Part shown: positions 1-8,592 of the stretch, piece after piece
Position numbering within the stretch: position 1 is the first letter of the stretch
How the letters are laid out: every line of letters starts with the position of its first letter
Source of the DNA: Limnobaculum xujianqingii
GTDB taxonomy: Bacteria; Pseudomonadota; Gammaproteobacteria; Enterobacterales; Enterobacteriaceae
Assembly: GCF_013394855.1 (NCBI RefSeq)
Contig: NZ_JABMLK010000001.1
Location: forward strand, 868,001-932,000
Direction: 5' to 3'
Length of the DNA: 64,000 nt
The notes under the pieces: generated by a model
Told to the model about the DNA's origin: nothing
Database searches by the model: none
What the model saw: the letters and a program-made list of their open reading frames with translations, nothing else
Position numbers and translations under genes: made by a program

Positions 1-26
1 TGAGCTAAATCAATTTCATCAGCCAT
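1..26 (-). CDS. TraR/DksA-type zinc-finger protein, N-terminal fragment
   Basis: Only the first eight codons (MADEIDLA) lie in the window; the gene runs off the left edge. The ATG at 26 follows a strong GGAGG ribosome-binding site that overlaps the end of the DUF2732 gene. P2-like phages carry a small DksA/TraR-type zinc-finger protein that begins with a similar MAD-ID motif and sits just after this gene set, so the assignment rests on position and a short match. The zinc-binding cysteines are outside the window. Confidence 0.55.
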
Positions 27-28
27 AA

Positions 29-253
29 TCAAACCTCCGAGCCTGATGCAACCTTGTGGAATGAATCGGCTTCATCACGGATAATTGCAGCAATATCCGC
101 CGGTGATTCATCAACAATAAAATTGGCAAGGCGCTCAAGGCGTTCCGCTACCAGTGCGGCATAATTACGCCGCTCATCTTTTCTGGCCTCATTAAATAAT
201 GAGGTTAGATCCTCGCTATTTGGCTTATTCACCTGATTATTAATAGTTGGCAT
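29..253 (-). CDS. P2-like phage DUF2732 family protein
   Basis: A 74-residue soluble protein, acidic and alpha-helical in character, with a central stretch (ERRNYAALVAERLERLA) typical of the DUF2732 proteins found in the early operon of P2-like phages. The function of the family is unknown. The ATG at 253 has an AAGGAAG ribosome-binding site. It lies in the leftward early operon with Cox and Fil, and its stop is two bases from the next start, so it is probably co-translated with the zinc-finger gene. Confidence 0.7.
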   Translation of the reverse strand: MPTINNQVNKPNSEDLTSLFNEARKDERRNYAALVAERLERLANFIVDESPADIAAIIRDEADSFHKVASGSEV

Positions 254-345
254 GTGTCTGCTTCCTTAAATTTGGGTAATAGAAACCCCTGACTTTTCAG
301 TCATAATTAATTAAATAGCGTTGTTAATAATTAACGGTTAATTAC

Positions 346-558
346 TTAGCGATTAATTCCGAACAATTTAAACCACAATGAACGGCGTTTATTGCCACAC
401 ATAAAAGGTTTATCCCTTCCCGCAATAAACTGCACATTACTGACCTTCGGTTGGAAGAACTGGCCGTCAGGTGTTTCCAGCCAGCCGCGAGAATGATGGC
501 AATGAGTCACTTCCTGACCATGCCGTAACATACTTGATAATGATGGACATTTGTTCAT
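346..558 (-). CDS. phage filamentation protein Fil family (DUF2724)
   Basis: A 70-residue protein with the pattern of the P2 Fil/DUF2724 family: an N-terminal PSLSSMLRHGQ, then HCHHSRGWLETPDGQFFQP, and a basic C-terminus ending in LFGINR. In P2, Fil expression causes host filamentation. The ATG at 558 has a GGGGGAG ribosome-binding site. It is in the same leftward operon as the surrounding phage genes. No catalytic motif is visible; the name rests on sequence pattern and position. Confidence 0.7.
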   Translation of the reverse strand: MNKCPSLSSMLRHGQEVTHCHHSRGWLETPDGQFFQPKVSNVQFIAGRDKPFMCGNKRRSLWFKLFGINR

Positions 559-605
559 TTGACTCCCCCGTGATTACTATCTTTGTACTAACTAACATTA
601 TTAAA

Positions 606-621
606 CCCGCTATATAGCGGG
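606..621 (-). terminator. terminator-like palindrome in phage early operon
   Basis: A perfect palindrome, CCCGCTATATAGCGGG, lies 15 bases after the stop of the 636-845 gene. On the minus strand the stem is followed by TTTAATAA. The short T-run suggests a weak or attenuating Rho-independent terminator inside the leftward operon. Confidence 0.5.
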
Positions 622-635
622 CTTAGTGATGCTAA

Positions 636-845
636 TTACTTTTCATCAATAACAGCATTTTCAATTGATGCTGGCTCAATATCTGATTCGTCAAACCAAA
701 CACTCACCGCGCGACCATCATTGGCCTGATAATGAATGTAATATTGGTTTTCTGTCATGGCGTAATCTGCACGGCCTTTTACATGACCTTCTTCGCCACT
801 AACCTTAATTTTTACTATTGCTCCTAATGGATACTTGAACGACAT
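636..845 (-). CDS. small conserved phage protein, function unknown
   Basis: A 69-residue protein beginning MSFKYPLGAIVKIKVSGEEGHVKGRADYA, with a compact beta-rich, SH3-like feel (alternating hydrophobic residues, Gly turns) and an acidic tail. Similar short proteins occur in early regions of temperate phages, but I recognise no characterised member. The ATG at 845 follows AAGGAAA. It lies between Cox and Fil and is probably transcribed with them from the cox promoter. Confidence 0.6.
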   Translation of the reverse strand: MSFKYPLGAIVKIKVSGEEGHVKGRADYAMTENQYYIHYQANDGRAVSVWFDESDIEPASIENAVIDEK

Positions 846-883
846 AATATTTCCTTTTTTGGTTGATATTGATTTGGCTGATT

Positions 884-938
884 GCGGTGCCTTTGGCCTC
901 TGTCCATGCTTTTAAAAGAACTCCACCAAAGGCACCGC
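884..938. repeat. 13-bp inverted repeat with nested palindrome, downstream of cox
   Basis: GCGGTGCCTTTGG (884-896) is repeated in perfect inverse at 926-938, with a 29-base loop that itself contains the palindrome CTTTTAAAAG (909-918). It lies between cox and the next early gene. On the plus strand it is followed by TCAGTTTTTC, so it could terminate rightward (counter-early) transcription; on the minus strand there is no T-run, so there it would act as an RNA structure instead. Confidence 0.6.
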
Positions 939-960
939 GCTCAGTTTTTCACTAAATGCA

Positions 961-1287
961 CTATTTACGGGCTTTAGAACTCTTTGTGCAGGCTGAAGCT
1001 ATAGGTTTGCTCTTCTTCGGTTTTGATGTCGTAAATAATCTATCTTTCCATGCATGCCAATCTGGATCCGCCGTTGCGGCAAGGTGTTCAGCAAACGCAT
1101 CCCATTCCGCCTTATGAATATAAATCTCACCTTCTCCTGATGGGTTTTCTGGATTTTTCATGCGGATAACTGGCAACTTTCCAGCTTGTACCATTTGTCT
1201 GACTGCTTTTGGTGTTTTACCGATATAGCTGGCAAAAAACTCCACAGTGACAAGATTGGATGATGTGCTATCTGCAATCTCTAACAT
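961..1287 (-). CDS. cox: Cox family excisionase/regulator
   Basis: A 108-residue winged-helix MerR-like DNA-binding protein. Residues 15-60 (VEFFASYIGKTPKAVRQMVQAGKLPVIRM then GEIYIHKAEWDAF) match the P2 Cox family. In P2, Cox represses the immunity promoter, directs excision and so commits to lytic growth. It is the first gene of the leftward operon, divergent from the repressor at 1388, the normal P2 switch arrangement. The ATG at 1287 has a GAGAGGAT ribosome-binding site. The basic Lys/Ser-rich tail (SKPKKSKPIAS) is longer than in P2 Cox (91 residues). Confidence 0.8.
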   Translation of the reverse strand: MLEIADSTSSNLVTVEFFASYIGKTPKAVRQMVQAGKLPVIRMKNPENPSGEGEIYIHKAEWDAFAEHLAATADPDWHAWKDRLFTTSKPKKSKPIASACTKSSKARK

Positions 1288-1310
1288 TTGTTATCCTCTC
1301 GCTTTACCGC

Positions 1311-1336
1311 CCATAGTGCGTTGGGGTGTCTTAGGG
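1311..1336. promoter_or_regulatory. candidate operator/Cox site in the divergent switch region, copy 1
   Basis: CCATAG, three bases, then GTTGGGGTGTCTTAGGG (1320-1336) lies between the start codons of cox and the first repressor. Nearly the same string occurs right after the integrase stop (3175-3197). In P2 the Cox protein binds both the Pe-Pc region and attP, so a motif shared by these two places is a natural candidate for its site. This is an inference from position and repetition only. Confidence 0.45.
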
Positions 1337-1344
1337 TTTGATTG

Positions 1345-1364
1345 AGGTGCTTAATGAAGCACCT
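1345..1364. promoter_or_regulatory. palindrome upstream of repressor gene
   Basis: AGGTGCTT-AATG-AAGCACCT is a perfect 8-bp inverted repeat ending seven bases before the GAAGGA ribosome-binding site of the first repressor. It could be the repressor's own operator or a hairpin in its leader. The sequence alone does not decide between them. Confidence 0.4.
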
Positions 1365-1387
1365 TTTAATTGAAGGATAGTGCTTAC

Positions 1388-1690
1388 ATGAGAACCTTGT
1401 CAACAGATTATGCAAAAAAATTACTAACATTGAGGAAAGCTGAAGGTGTAACTCAGAAGATATTTTCTGAAATCACAGGCTTAGCTCTTGGCACGATAAA
1501 AAAGTATGAAACCGGCCAACAGATCGCTGGTATCGCTGTAGTTGAAAGAGTGATAAACATTGAAGAGTATAAAAAATACACTATGTGGCTATTACTCGGT
1601 GAAACATCACCAGAATCAGGGCAAATAGCCCCGATAATCGATGAAGATGAATCAGAACAAGACAGTAAAAAAATAGGTCAGGCCGAATAG
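1388..1690 (+). CDS. P2 C-type immunity repressor, first copy
   Basis: A 100-residue repressor. An N-terminal helix-turn-helix (about residues 8-40, TQKIFSEITGLALGTIKKYETG) is followed by the P2 C signature KYTMWLLLGETSPESGQIAPI. P2 C binds as a dimer to repress the early promoter and maintain lysogeny. I chose the ATG at 1388, ten bases after GAAGGA (1372-1377), over an upstream in-frame TTG at 1370. It is divergent from cox and followed 128 bases later by a second, diverged C-type gene. Confidence 0.78.
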   Translation: MRTLSTDYAKKLLTLRKAEGVTQKIFSEITGLALGTIKKYETGQQIAGIAVVERVINIEEYKKYTMWLLLGETSPESGQIAPIIDEDESEQDSKKIGQAE

Positions 1691-1818
1691 TAATTTATTT
1701 AATTTCAGCTTCTGTAATGTATTAAGACAGATATCTCTTAATATTAAATTGTTGTAACTGTTTTTACCTATACCATGCGTTTTATAAGTAAATTGTAATC
1801 AACAAAAGAGAGATATTT

Positions 1819-2115
1819 ATGTCTATAAGATCGATTAATTACGCGGAAAAACTGAAAGCAATTCGTATCGCTGAATATATGTCACAGGAAGAGTTTTCAT
1901 TATCAACTGGAATGGATATCAGTGTTAATAAGGACTATGAAGACGGAGGAGGATTACACGATCCTTTGGTGATTGAAAGATTAATACTGATGGATAACAT
2001 CAAGTATCGGAAGTATGTGCTCTGGCTGGCGATTGGACAAATTGCATATGAAGCCGGACAAATAGATCCGGCTCTCTCTCACTATGGGCCAGAAAAAACA
2101 ATGTCACACCACTGA
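1819..2115 (+). CDS. P2 C-type repressor paralogue, second copy
   Basis: A 98-residue protein related to the gene before it and to P2 C. It has an N-terminal HTH-like segment (MSQEEFSLSTGMDISVNKDY), and its C-terminal half, KYVLWLAIGQIAYEAGQIDPALSHYG, is closer to the P2 C tail than that of the first copy. The recognition-helix region differs strongly between the two, so they probably read different operators, or one acts as a partner or decoy. The ATG follows an AGAGAGA-type ribosome-binding site. Two adjacent C genes are unusual for a P2-like switch. Confidence 0.7.
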   Translation: MSIRSINYAEKLKAIRIAEYMSQEEFSLSTGMDISVNKDYEDGGGLHDPLVIERLILMDNIKYRKYVLWLAIGQIAYEAGQIDPALSHYGPEKTMSHH

Positions 2116-2193
2116 AGCCTGAACACTGGCAATCAGTTCATAAGGCTTTTATTGAAAGTACAAAATACCAGGTAGAAAACATCGGGGGGTTAT

Positions 2194-3174
2194 ATGTCTA
2201 TTAAACCTGTCGATGGTCGTTATGAAGTGGACGTTAGACCGCAAGGAGCAACAGGAAGGCGCTTCCGGCGGAAATTTGATAAAAAAGCTGAAGCTGTAGC
2301 TTATGAAAAGTATGTTTTAAGTAATTACCATGATAAGGAATGGGTAGAAAAACCCGCAGATAAACGGTCATTAACTGAATTAATCGATCTGTGGTGGAAG
2401 TTTAGCGGATGCAATCAGGAGCATGGTGAGGCTGCATTAGGGAAATTGAGAAAGCTAGATCGTGATATGGATTACCCGCGGTCGTACATGCTCACAAAAC
2501 CCTTTTTCACCAAGTTTATAGCTATTCGGCTGCAATCTGGAATAAAAGCATCCACAGTAAATAGATTAATGACTCATTTATCTGGGATGTTTACGGCTCT
2601 GATTGAACTGGATGAGTTTCACAACGAAAATCCGATCAGGCAATTAAAACCATTAAAAGAAGAAGTTCCAGAAATGGTTTTTTTTACTCTTGATGAGATT
2701 CAAGATTTATTAAAATTGCTTGATGATAATGAAAGAAAAATTGCTATTTTTTCATTAAGTACCGGTGCCCGTTGGGGGGAAGCATACAACGTAAAGGCCG
2801 AACATATTCTTGATTGTAAAGTCACTCTCTATAAAACGAAGAACGGTAAACAGAGAACTATCCCTATATCAACAGAAGTTAACGATTATATTGTGACTAA
2901 GCGCTCTGGCCGGTTGTTTGAGAAAGCCAGCTATAAGCTACTGAGAGAGGCAATAAAGATGGTTAAACCTGATATGCCAAATGGTCAAGCCGTTCACGTT
3001 CTGCGGCATACCTTTGCTACTCACTTTATGATCAATGGCGGCAACATCATCACATTACAGCGAATATTGGGGCATTCAAAAATACAGCAAACTATGGTTT
3101 ACGCACATTTTTCACCAGACCATTTGCAGGATGCTGTAACCCTAAACCCATTAAGAAGAGTGTCCACATATTGA
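2194..3174 (+). CDS. int: P2-like tyrosine integrase
   Basis: A 326-residue phage integrase, about the P2 length (337). It has an N-terminal arm-binding part (KPVDGRYEVDVRP, then RRKFDKKAEAVAYEKY), a core-binding SAM-like domain and a C-terminal catalytic domain. The catalytic set is complete: Arg193 (STGARWGE), His268 and Arg271 (HVLRHTF), His294 (ILGHS) and nucleophile Tyr303 (MVYAHF). It carries out site-specific integration and, with Cox, excision of the prophage. The ATG follows GGGGGG. As in P2 it lies after the repressor and next to the attachment site. Confidence 0.9.
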   Translation: MSIKPVDGRYEVDVRPQGATGRRFRRKFDKKAEAVAYEKYVLSNYHDKEWVEKPADKRSLTELIDLWWKFSGCNQEHGEAALGKLRKLDRDMDYPRSYMLTKPFFTKFIAIRLQSGIKASTVNRLMTHLSGMFTALIELDEFHNENPIRQLKPLKEEVPEMVFFTLDEIQDLLKLLDDNERKIAIFSLSTGARWGEAYNVKAEHILDCKVTLYKTKNGKQRTIPISTEVNDYIVTKRSGRLFEKASYKLLREAIKMVKPDMPNGQAVHVLRHTFATHFMINGGNIITLQRILGHSKIQQTMVYAHFSPDHLQDAVTLNPLRRVSTY

Positions 3175-3197
3175 CCATAGGTTGGGGTATCTTGGGG
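3175..3197. promoter_or_regulatory. candidate Cox/attP-arm motif, copy 2
   Basis: CCATAG followed by GTTGGGGTATCTTGGGG starts on the base after the integrase stop. It matches the motif in the cox-repressor switch region at 15 of 17 positions, plus the CCATAG prefix. Its place between int and the phage end suggests a protein-binding site in the attP arm. Confidence 0.45.
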
Positions 3198-3300
3198 GGC
3201 GTTAAGGCTCCCTACATCCCTCTAACTTATTGATATACTGAAAAAGCGCTGTAATTACTGGGAAGAAAAAGGCCGCGTGCGCGGCCTTTTTAGGTCTGAT
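3198..3300. other. probable prophage attachment-site region (phage/host junction)
   Basis: Phage sequence must end between the integrase stop (3174) and the host gene ihfA (3304). The only strong landmark is the ihfA terminator (3266-3291). P2-type phages often recombine near terminators or RNA gene ends, so the junction is likely at or beside this hairpin. The core repeat cannot be fixed because the other prophage end is not in the window. Confidence 0.4.
3266..3291. terminator. bidirectional terminator of ihfA (and int)
   Basis: AAAAA-GGCCGC-GTGC-GCGGCC-TTTTT is a compact GC stem with A/T tracts on both sides. It is 13 bases downstream of the ihfA stop and can terminate transcripts from either side. 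Confidence 0.85.
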
Positions 3301-3303
3301 GTC

Positions 3304-3600
3304 TTATTCTTTCGGCGTAGCGTTCTCAACCCGGCTCTTTAACTTCTGACCCGGACGGAAAGTGACTACCCGGCGTGCAGTGATAGGAATATCTTCGCCA
3401 GTTTTTGGGTTACGTCCCGGGCGTTGACTCTTATCCCGCAGGTCAAAATTACCGAATCCGGAAAGTTTGACTTGTTCACCGTTTTCCAAAGCTTTACGGA
3501 CTTCTTCAAAAAACAGTTCAACGAGATCTTTTGCATCACGTTTACTCAGGTTAAGCTTTTCGCACAAGTGTTCAGACATTTCAGCTTTAGTAAGCGCCAT
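3304..3600 (-). CDS. ihfA: integration host factor subunit alpha
   Basis: A 98-residue HU/IHF-family protein (99 in E. coli), nearly identical to IhfA from [12 protein letters not shown] onward. It has the DNA-bending beta-arm with the [13 protein letters not shown] tip, whose proline intercalates into the minor groove. With IhfB it forms the sequence-specific DNA-bending heterodimer used in nucleoid organisation, sigma-54 promoters and phage integration. It is the last gene of the pheM-pheS-pheT-ihfA operon and starts four bases after the pheT stop. The C-terminus (ENATPKE) is one residue shorter than in E. coli. IHF is itself a P2-integrase cofactor, notable beside this prophage. Confidence 0.97.
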   Translation of the reverse strand: MALTKAEMSEHLCEKLNLSKRDAKDLVELFFEEVRKALENGEQVKLSGFGNFDLRDKSQRPGRNPKTGEDIPITARRVVTFRPGQKLKSRVENATPKE

Positions 3601-3604
3601 AGGT

Positions 3605-5992
3605 TCAATCTCTCAAGGATGCTTGGAATCGCTGTTTCAATGCCTCTACGCATTCTGCAACGGTAGCGGCAATTTCCTCTTCTTCTAGCGTACGCGTGGT
3701 ATCTTGCAATGTCAGACTGATAGCCAGGCTCTTATACCCCTCAGCGACACCCTTACCTCGATATACGTCAAATAAGTTTACGCCAACCATCTGATTTACG
3801 CCAACTTTTTTACATATTTCTAATACATTGGCAGCAGGTATGCTTTCAGCCACAACAATTGCGATATCACGACGGTTTGCCGGGAAGCGGGAAACCTCTC
3901 TGGCAAGCGGTACCCGGCGTTCTGAGACCTTGTCCCACAACAGTTCGAATACCACCGTACGACCGTTGAGATCGAGCTTACGCTCAAGCTCAGGATGCAC
4001 TACACCAATGTATCCAATGCGTTCGCCATTTAAATAAATAGCCGCACTTTGGCCGGGGTGTAATGCAGGGTTTGCCTCGACTTTAAATTCAATCTCCGAC
4101 AATTTACCCGTCAATTCTAACACCGACTCAAGATCGCCTTTTAAATCATAGAAGTCAACTGCTTCACGCGCAAGGTTCCAGTGCTCTTCATAGCGATTTC
4201 CTGCAATAACCCCTGCCAGCATAACCTCCTGCCGGACACCAAATTCTGCTGATGCATCAGGAACAAAGCGTAAACCGCTCTCAAACAGGCGTACACGACC
4301 CTGCTGACGGTTCTGGTTATACACCACTGAAGTCAACAATCCGCTCCATAATGAGAGGCGCATAGCCGACATTTCAACCGAAATTGGGTTAGGTAAAACT
4401 AACGCTTCCTGTTGAGGATGCAGTAAATTTTGTACCTTAGGATCAACGAAACTATAGGTGATTGCTTCCTGATACCCTTTATCTACCAGTAAAGTTTTTA
4501 CCCGACGCAATGGTAAATTGGCTTCGCGATGTGGGGTCATTTCCAAATTGGCGCGCAGAGGCACATTTGGAATGCTGTTATATCCATAAACGCGGGCAAT
4601 TTCTTCAATCAAATCTTCTTCGATTTCCATATCGAAACGCCAGCTTGGTGCAACGGCTTTCCAGTTATCTCCTTCACGAGATACTTCACAACCTAAACGG
4701 CTCAGAATATCGCTAACTTGATCATCAGAAATAACATGACCAATCAGTTTATCCAGCTTTTCACGACGTAGTAAAATGGTGGCACGTATCGGAAGCGTGG
4801 TTTTATTGGTCGCATCAATGACAGGGCCCGGTTGACCACCGCAGATATCCAGCAGCAAGCGCGTTGCTCTTTCTAATGCAGTTTGCTGTAGGGCTGGATC
4901 AACCCCTCTTTCATAGCGGTGAGAAGCGTCGGTGTGTAAACCAAAGCGACGCGCACGACCGGCAATCGCCAACGGGTTAAAGTAGGCGCTTTCCAGGAAA
5001 ACGTCTGTTGTCTCTTCGTTTACACCAGAATGCTCACCACCAAAAATTCCACCCATCGCCAGCGGTTTTTGACGATCGGCGATCACTACAACATCCTGGT
5101 TCAGTTTTACTTTATTGCCATCCAGCAAAACCAGCTCTTCATTCTCTTTTGCCATACGTACGACAATACCGCCGTCAATACGCGCTAAATCGAACGCATG
5201 CATAGGATGCCCCAGCTCCAACAGAACATAGTTGGTCACATCCACGACTGGATCGATAGAGCGAATACCACAACGGCGCAGCTTTTCTTTCATCCACAAT
5301 GGCGTAGCGGCTTTTACATTAATACCTTTAACTACCCGGCCTAAATAACGTGGACAAGCTTCGCTGGCATCAACCTGAATAGAGATAACATCCTGAATGA
5401 CCGGAGCCACAGAAGACATGTCAGGCAGGTTTAACGGTAGCTTGTTAATCACTGCCACATCACGGGCAACGCCGATGATACCTAAACAGTCAGCCCGGTT
5501 TGGCGTTACACTGATTTCGATAGTGGCATCGTTTAACTTAAGATATTCCCGAACATCCTGACCGATTGGCGCATCTTCTGGCAGTTCAATAATACCGCTA
5601 TGATCGTCGCTGATACCTAGTTCAGAGAAAGAGCACAGCATACCTTCAGACGGCTCGCCGCGCAGTTTGGCGGCTTTAATTTTAAAATCGCCCGGCAGTA
5701 CAGCACCAACGGTGGCACAGGCTACGGTTAACCCTTTACGGCAGTTTGGCGCACCGCAAACGATATCCAGCAGGCGATCGCCACCGACATCAACTTTTGT
5801 TACGCGTAGCTTGTCTGCATTAGGGTGTTGACCACACTCCACAACCCGACCAACAACCACACCGGTAAATTCACCGGCTACGGGTTCCACACCGTCTACT
5901 TCCAGACCGGCCATGGTAATTTGTTCAGACAATTGGTCACGATTAATCGCAGGGTTAACCCATTCACGCAACCAGGATTCACTGAATTTCAT
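3605..5992 (-). CDS. pheT: phenylalanyl-tRNA synthetase beta subunit
   Basis: A 795-residue protein, exactly the E. coli length. In order it shows the tRNA-binding OB-fold (about 39-148, [19 protein letters not shown]), the B3/B4 editing domain, the B5 domain, the catalytic-like core and the C-terminal ferredoxin-like anticodon-binding domain ([12 protein letters not shown], about 705 on). In the cytoplasm it pairs with PheS in an (alpha-beta)2 enzyme that charges tRNA-Phe; this subunit hydrolyses Tyr-tRNA-Phe. It lies 16 bases after pheS and is controlled by the pheM attenuator. Confidence 0.97.
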   Translation of the reverse strand: MKFSESWLREWVNPAINRDQLSEQITMAGLEVDGVEPVAGEFTGVVVGRVVECGQHPNADKLRVTKVDVGGDRLLDIVCGAPNCRKGLTVACATVGAVLPGDFKIKAAKLRGEPSEGMLCSFSELGISDDHSGIIELPEDAPIGQDVREYLKLNDATIEISVTPNRADCLGIIGVARDVAVINKLPLNLPDMSSVAPVIQDVISIQVDASEACPRYLGRVVKGINVKAATPLWMKEKLRRCGIRSIDPVVDVTNYVLLELGHPMHAFDLARIDGGIVVRMAKENEELVLLDGNKVKLNQDVVVIADRQKPLAMGGIFGGEHSGVNEETTDVFLESAYFNPLAIAGRARRFGLHTDASHRYERGVDPALQQTALERATRLLLDICGGQPGPVIDATNKTTLPIRATILLRREKLDKLIGHVISDDQVSDILSRLGCEVSREGDNWKAVAPSWRFDMEIEEDLIEEIARVYGYNSIPNVPLRANLEMTPHREANLPLRRVKTLLVDKGYQEAITYSFVDPKVQNLLHPQQEALVLPNPISVEMSAMRLSLWSGLLTSVVYNQNRQQGRVRLFESGLRFVPDASAEFGVRQEVMLAGVIAGNRYEEHWNLAREAVDFYDLKGDLESVLELTGKLSEIEFKVEANPALHPGQSAAIYLNGERIGYIGVVHPELERKLDLNGRTVVFELLWDKVSERRVPLAREVSRFPANRRDIAIVVAESIPAANVLEICKKVGVNQMVGVNLFDVYRGKGVAEGYKSLAISLTLQDTTRTLEEEEIAATVAECVEALKQRFQASLRD

Positions 5993-6008
5993 GTTTTGGC
6001 TCCTGCTA

Positions 6009-7046
<1,038 letters not shown>

Positions 7047-7092
7047 TTATAAAACAACGATACTGTTAATTATCAATATTACTTCAGGCAAC

Positions 7093-7118
7093 AAAAAAGC
7101 CTCCATCAGGAGGCTTTT
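7093..7118 (-). terminator. pheST attenuator terminator
   Basis: On the minus strand AAAAGCCTCC-TGAT-GGAGGCTTTT forms a hairpin ending in a T-run, between pheM and pheS. A second copy of the CCTCC block (7153-7157) in the leader can pair with the GGAGG arm as the anti-terminator. A 14-bp pause stem (7127-7140 with 7180-7193) covers the Phe codons of pheM. This is the classical amino-acid attenuation layout. Confidence 0.9.
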
Positions 7119-7162
7119 GGCGCTAGTTTCCGTTTCTTCTCTTACGCGCAAGCCTCCTGGTA

Positions 7163-7207
7163 TCAGGTGCTAAAGTAAAAGAAGAAACGGAAAATAGCAG
7201 AATTCAT
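7163..7207 (-). CDS. pheM: pheST operon leader peptide
   Basis: A 14-codon leader peptide, [14 protein letters not shown], with five Phe codons (E. coli PheM is [14 protein letters not shown]). Its translation senses charged tRNA-Phe: stalling at the UUC/UUU run frees the anti-terminator and lets transcription enter pheS. The ATG at 7207 lies a few bases after AAGGTAACG. It overlaps the pause hairpin and precedes the attenuator terminator. The 150 bases between it and rplT hold the rplT terminator and, by inference, the pheST promoter. Confidence 0.93.
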   Translation of the reverse strand: [14 protein letters not shown]

Positions 7208-7313
7208 ACTTGCGTTACCTTGTTATTATTCTGGTTAGTATTAGAAATCAAGCTGATAAAATGTACTGCGACTGACAATACTACGAATACTCTTCAATTT
7301 CACGTATTTAAGC

Positions 7314-7349
7314 AAAAAAAGTAAAAGAGGGAGTTTTCACCCCCTCTTT
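7314..7349 (-). terminator. terminator of the thrS-infC-rpmI-rplT operon
   Basis: On the minus strand AAAGAGGG and CCCTCTTT arms (7324-7331 and 7342-7349) form a stem directly after the rplT stop, followed by a T-rich tract ending in TTTTTTT. Confidence 0.8.
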
Positions 7350-7357
7350 CATCTGAC

Positions 7358-7732
<375 letters not shown>

Positions 7733-7751
7733 TTATTATCTGAATTAAAAG

Positions 7752-7973
<222 letters not shown>

Positions 7974-8046
7974 TTAATAAAACGAACCAGTTGGGCGAAT
8001 AAAATCCGGATGGCGTTAACCACCCGGATCTTATTACTTGTATGCC

Positions 8047-8589
8047 TTACTGTTTCTTCTTAGGGGCGAGCACCATCACCATTTGGCGTCCTTCAATCCT
8101 ACTTGGGTAGGATTCAACAACAGCCAATTCGACGAGATCGTCACGGACGCGGTTAAGCACTTCCATACCAATCTGCTGGTGAGCCATCTCACGACCGCGG
8201 AAACGCAGTGTGATTTTAGCTTTATCACCCTCTTCCAGAAAGCGAATCAGGCTGCGGAGTTTTACCTGATAGTCGCCATCATCTGTACCAGGTCGGAATT
8301 TAATTTCCTTGATCTGGACAACTTTTTGTTTTTTCTTCTGCTCTTTCGTAGCCTTACTCTTTTCATAGAGGAATTTGCCGTAGTCCATGACCCGGCAAAC
8401 TGGCGGCTCAGCATTTGGGCTGATCTCTACCAGATCAACACCAGCTTCTTCTGCTTTTTGCAGTGCTTCATTCAGACTAACAATCCCCAATTGCTCGCCA
8501 TCGATGCCTGTTAGTCGCACTTCACGGGCGCGAATCTCGTTGTTTATGCGATTAGGACGCGCTGTTTGAACTCTTTTTCCGCCTTTAAT
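8047..8589 (-). CDS. infC: translation initiation factor IF-3 (AUU start)
   Basis: 180 residues, the E. coli length, when read from the ATT codon at 8589-8587: (M)[19 protein letters not shown] then AREVRLTG. The SD is GGAGGAATAAGGT, spanning the thrS stop. The rare AUU start is conserved in enterobacteria and lets IF-3 repress its own synthesis by rejecting non-canonical starts. The N-domain (about 1-75), a lysine-rich linker ([14 protein letters not shown]) and the C-domain (about 95-180) are all present. IF-3 binds 30S, blocks subunit joining and proofreads the start codon. Only three bases separate it from thrS. A shorter reading from an internal start would lose the conserved first 23 residues. 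Confidence 0.96.
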   Translation of the reverse strand: MKGGKRVQTARPNRINNEIRAREVRLTGIDGEQLGIVSLNEALQKAEEAGVDLVEISPNAEPPVCRVMDYGKFLYEKSKATKEQKKKQKVVQIKEIKFRPGTDDGDYQVKLRSLIRFLEEGDKAKITLRFRGREMAHQQIGMEVLNRVRDDLVELAVVESYPSRIEGRQMVMVLAPKKKQ

Positions 8590-8592
8590 ACC

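Noticed and set aside
1370..1387. TTG start six codons upstream in the first repressor gene
   Set aside because: It overlaps the GAAGGA ribosome-binding site that serves the ATG at 1388.
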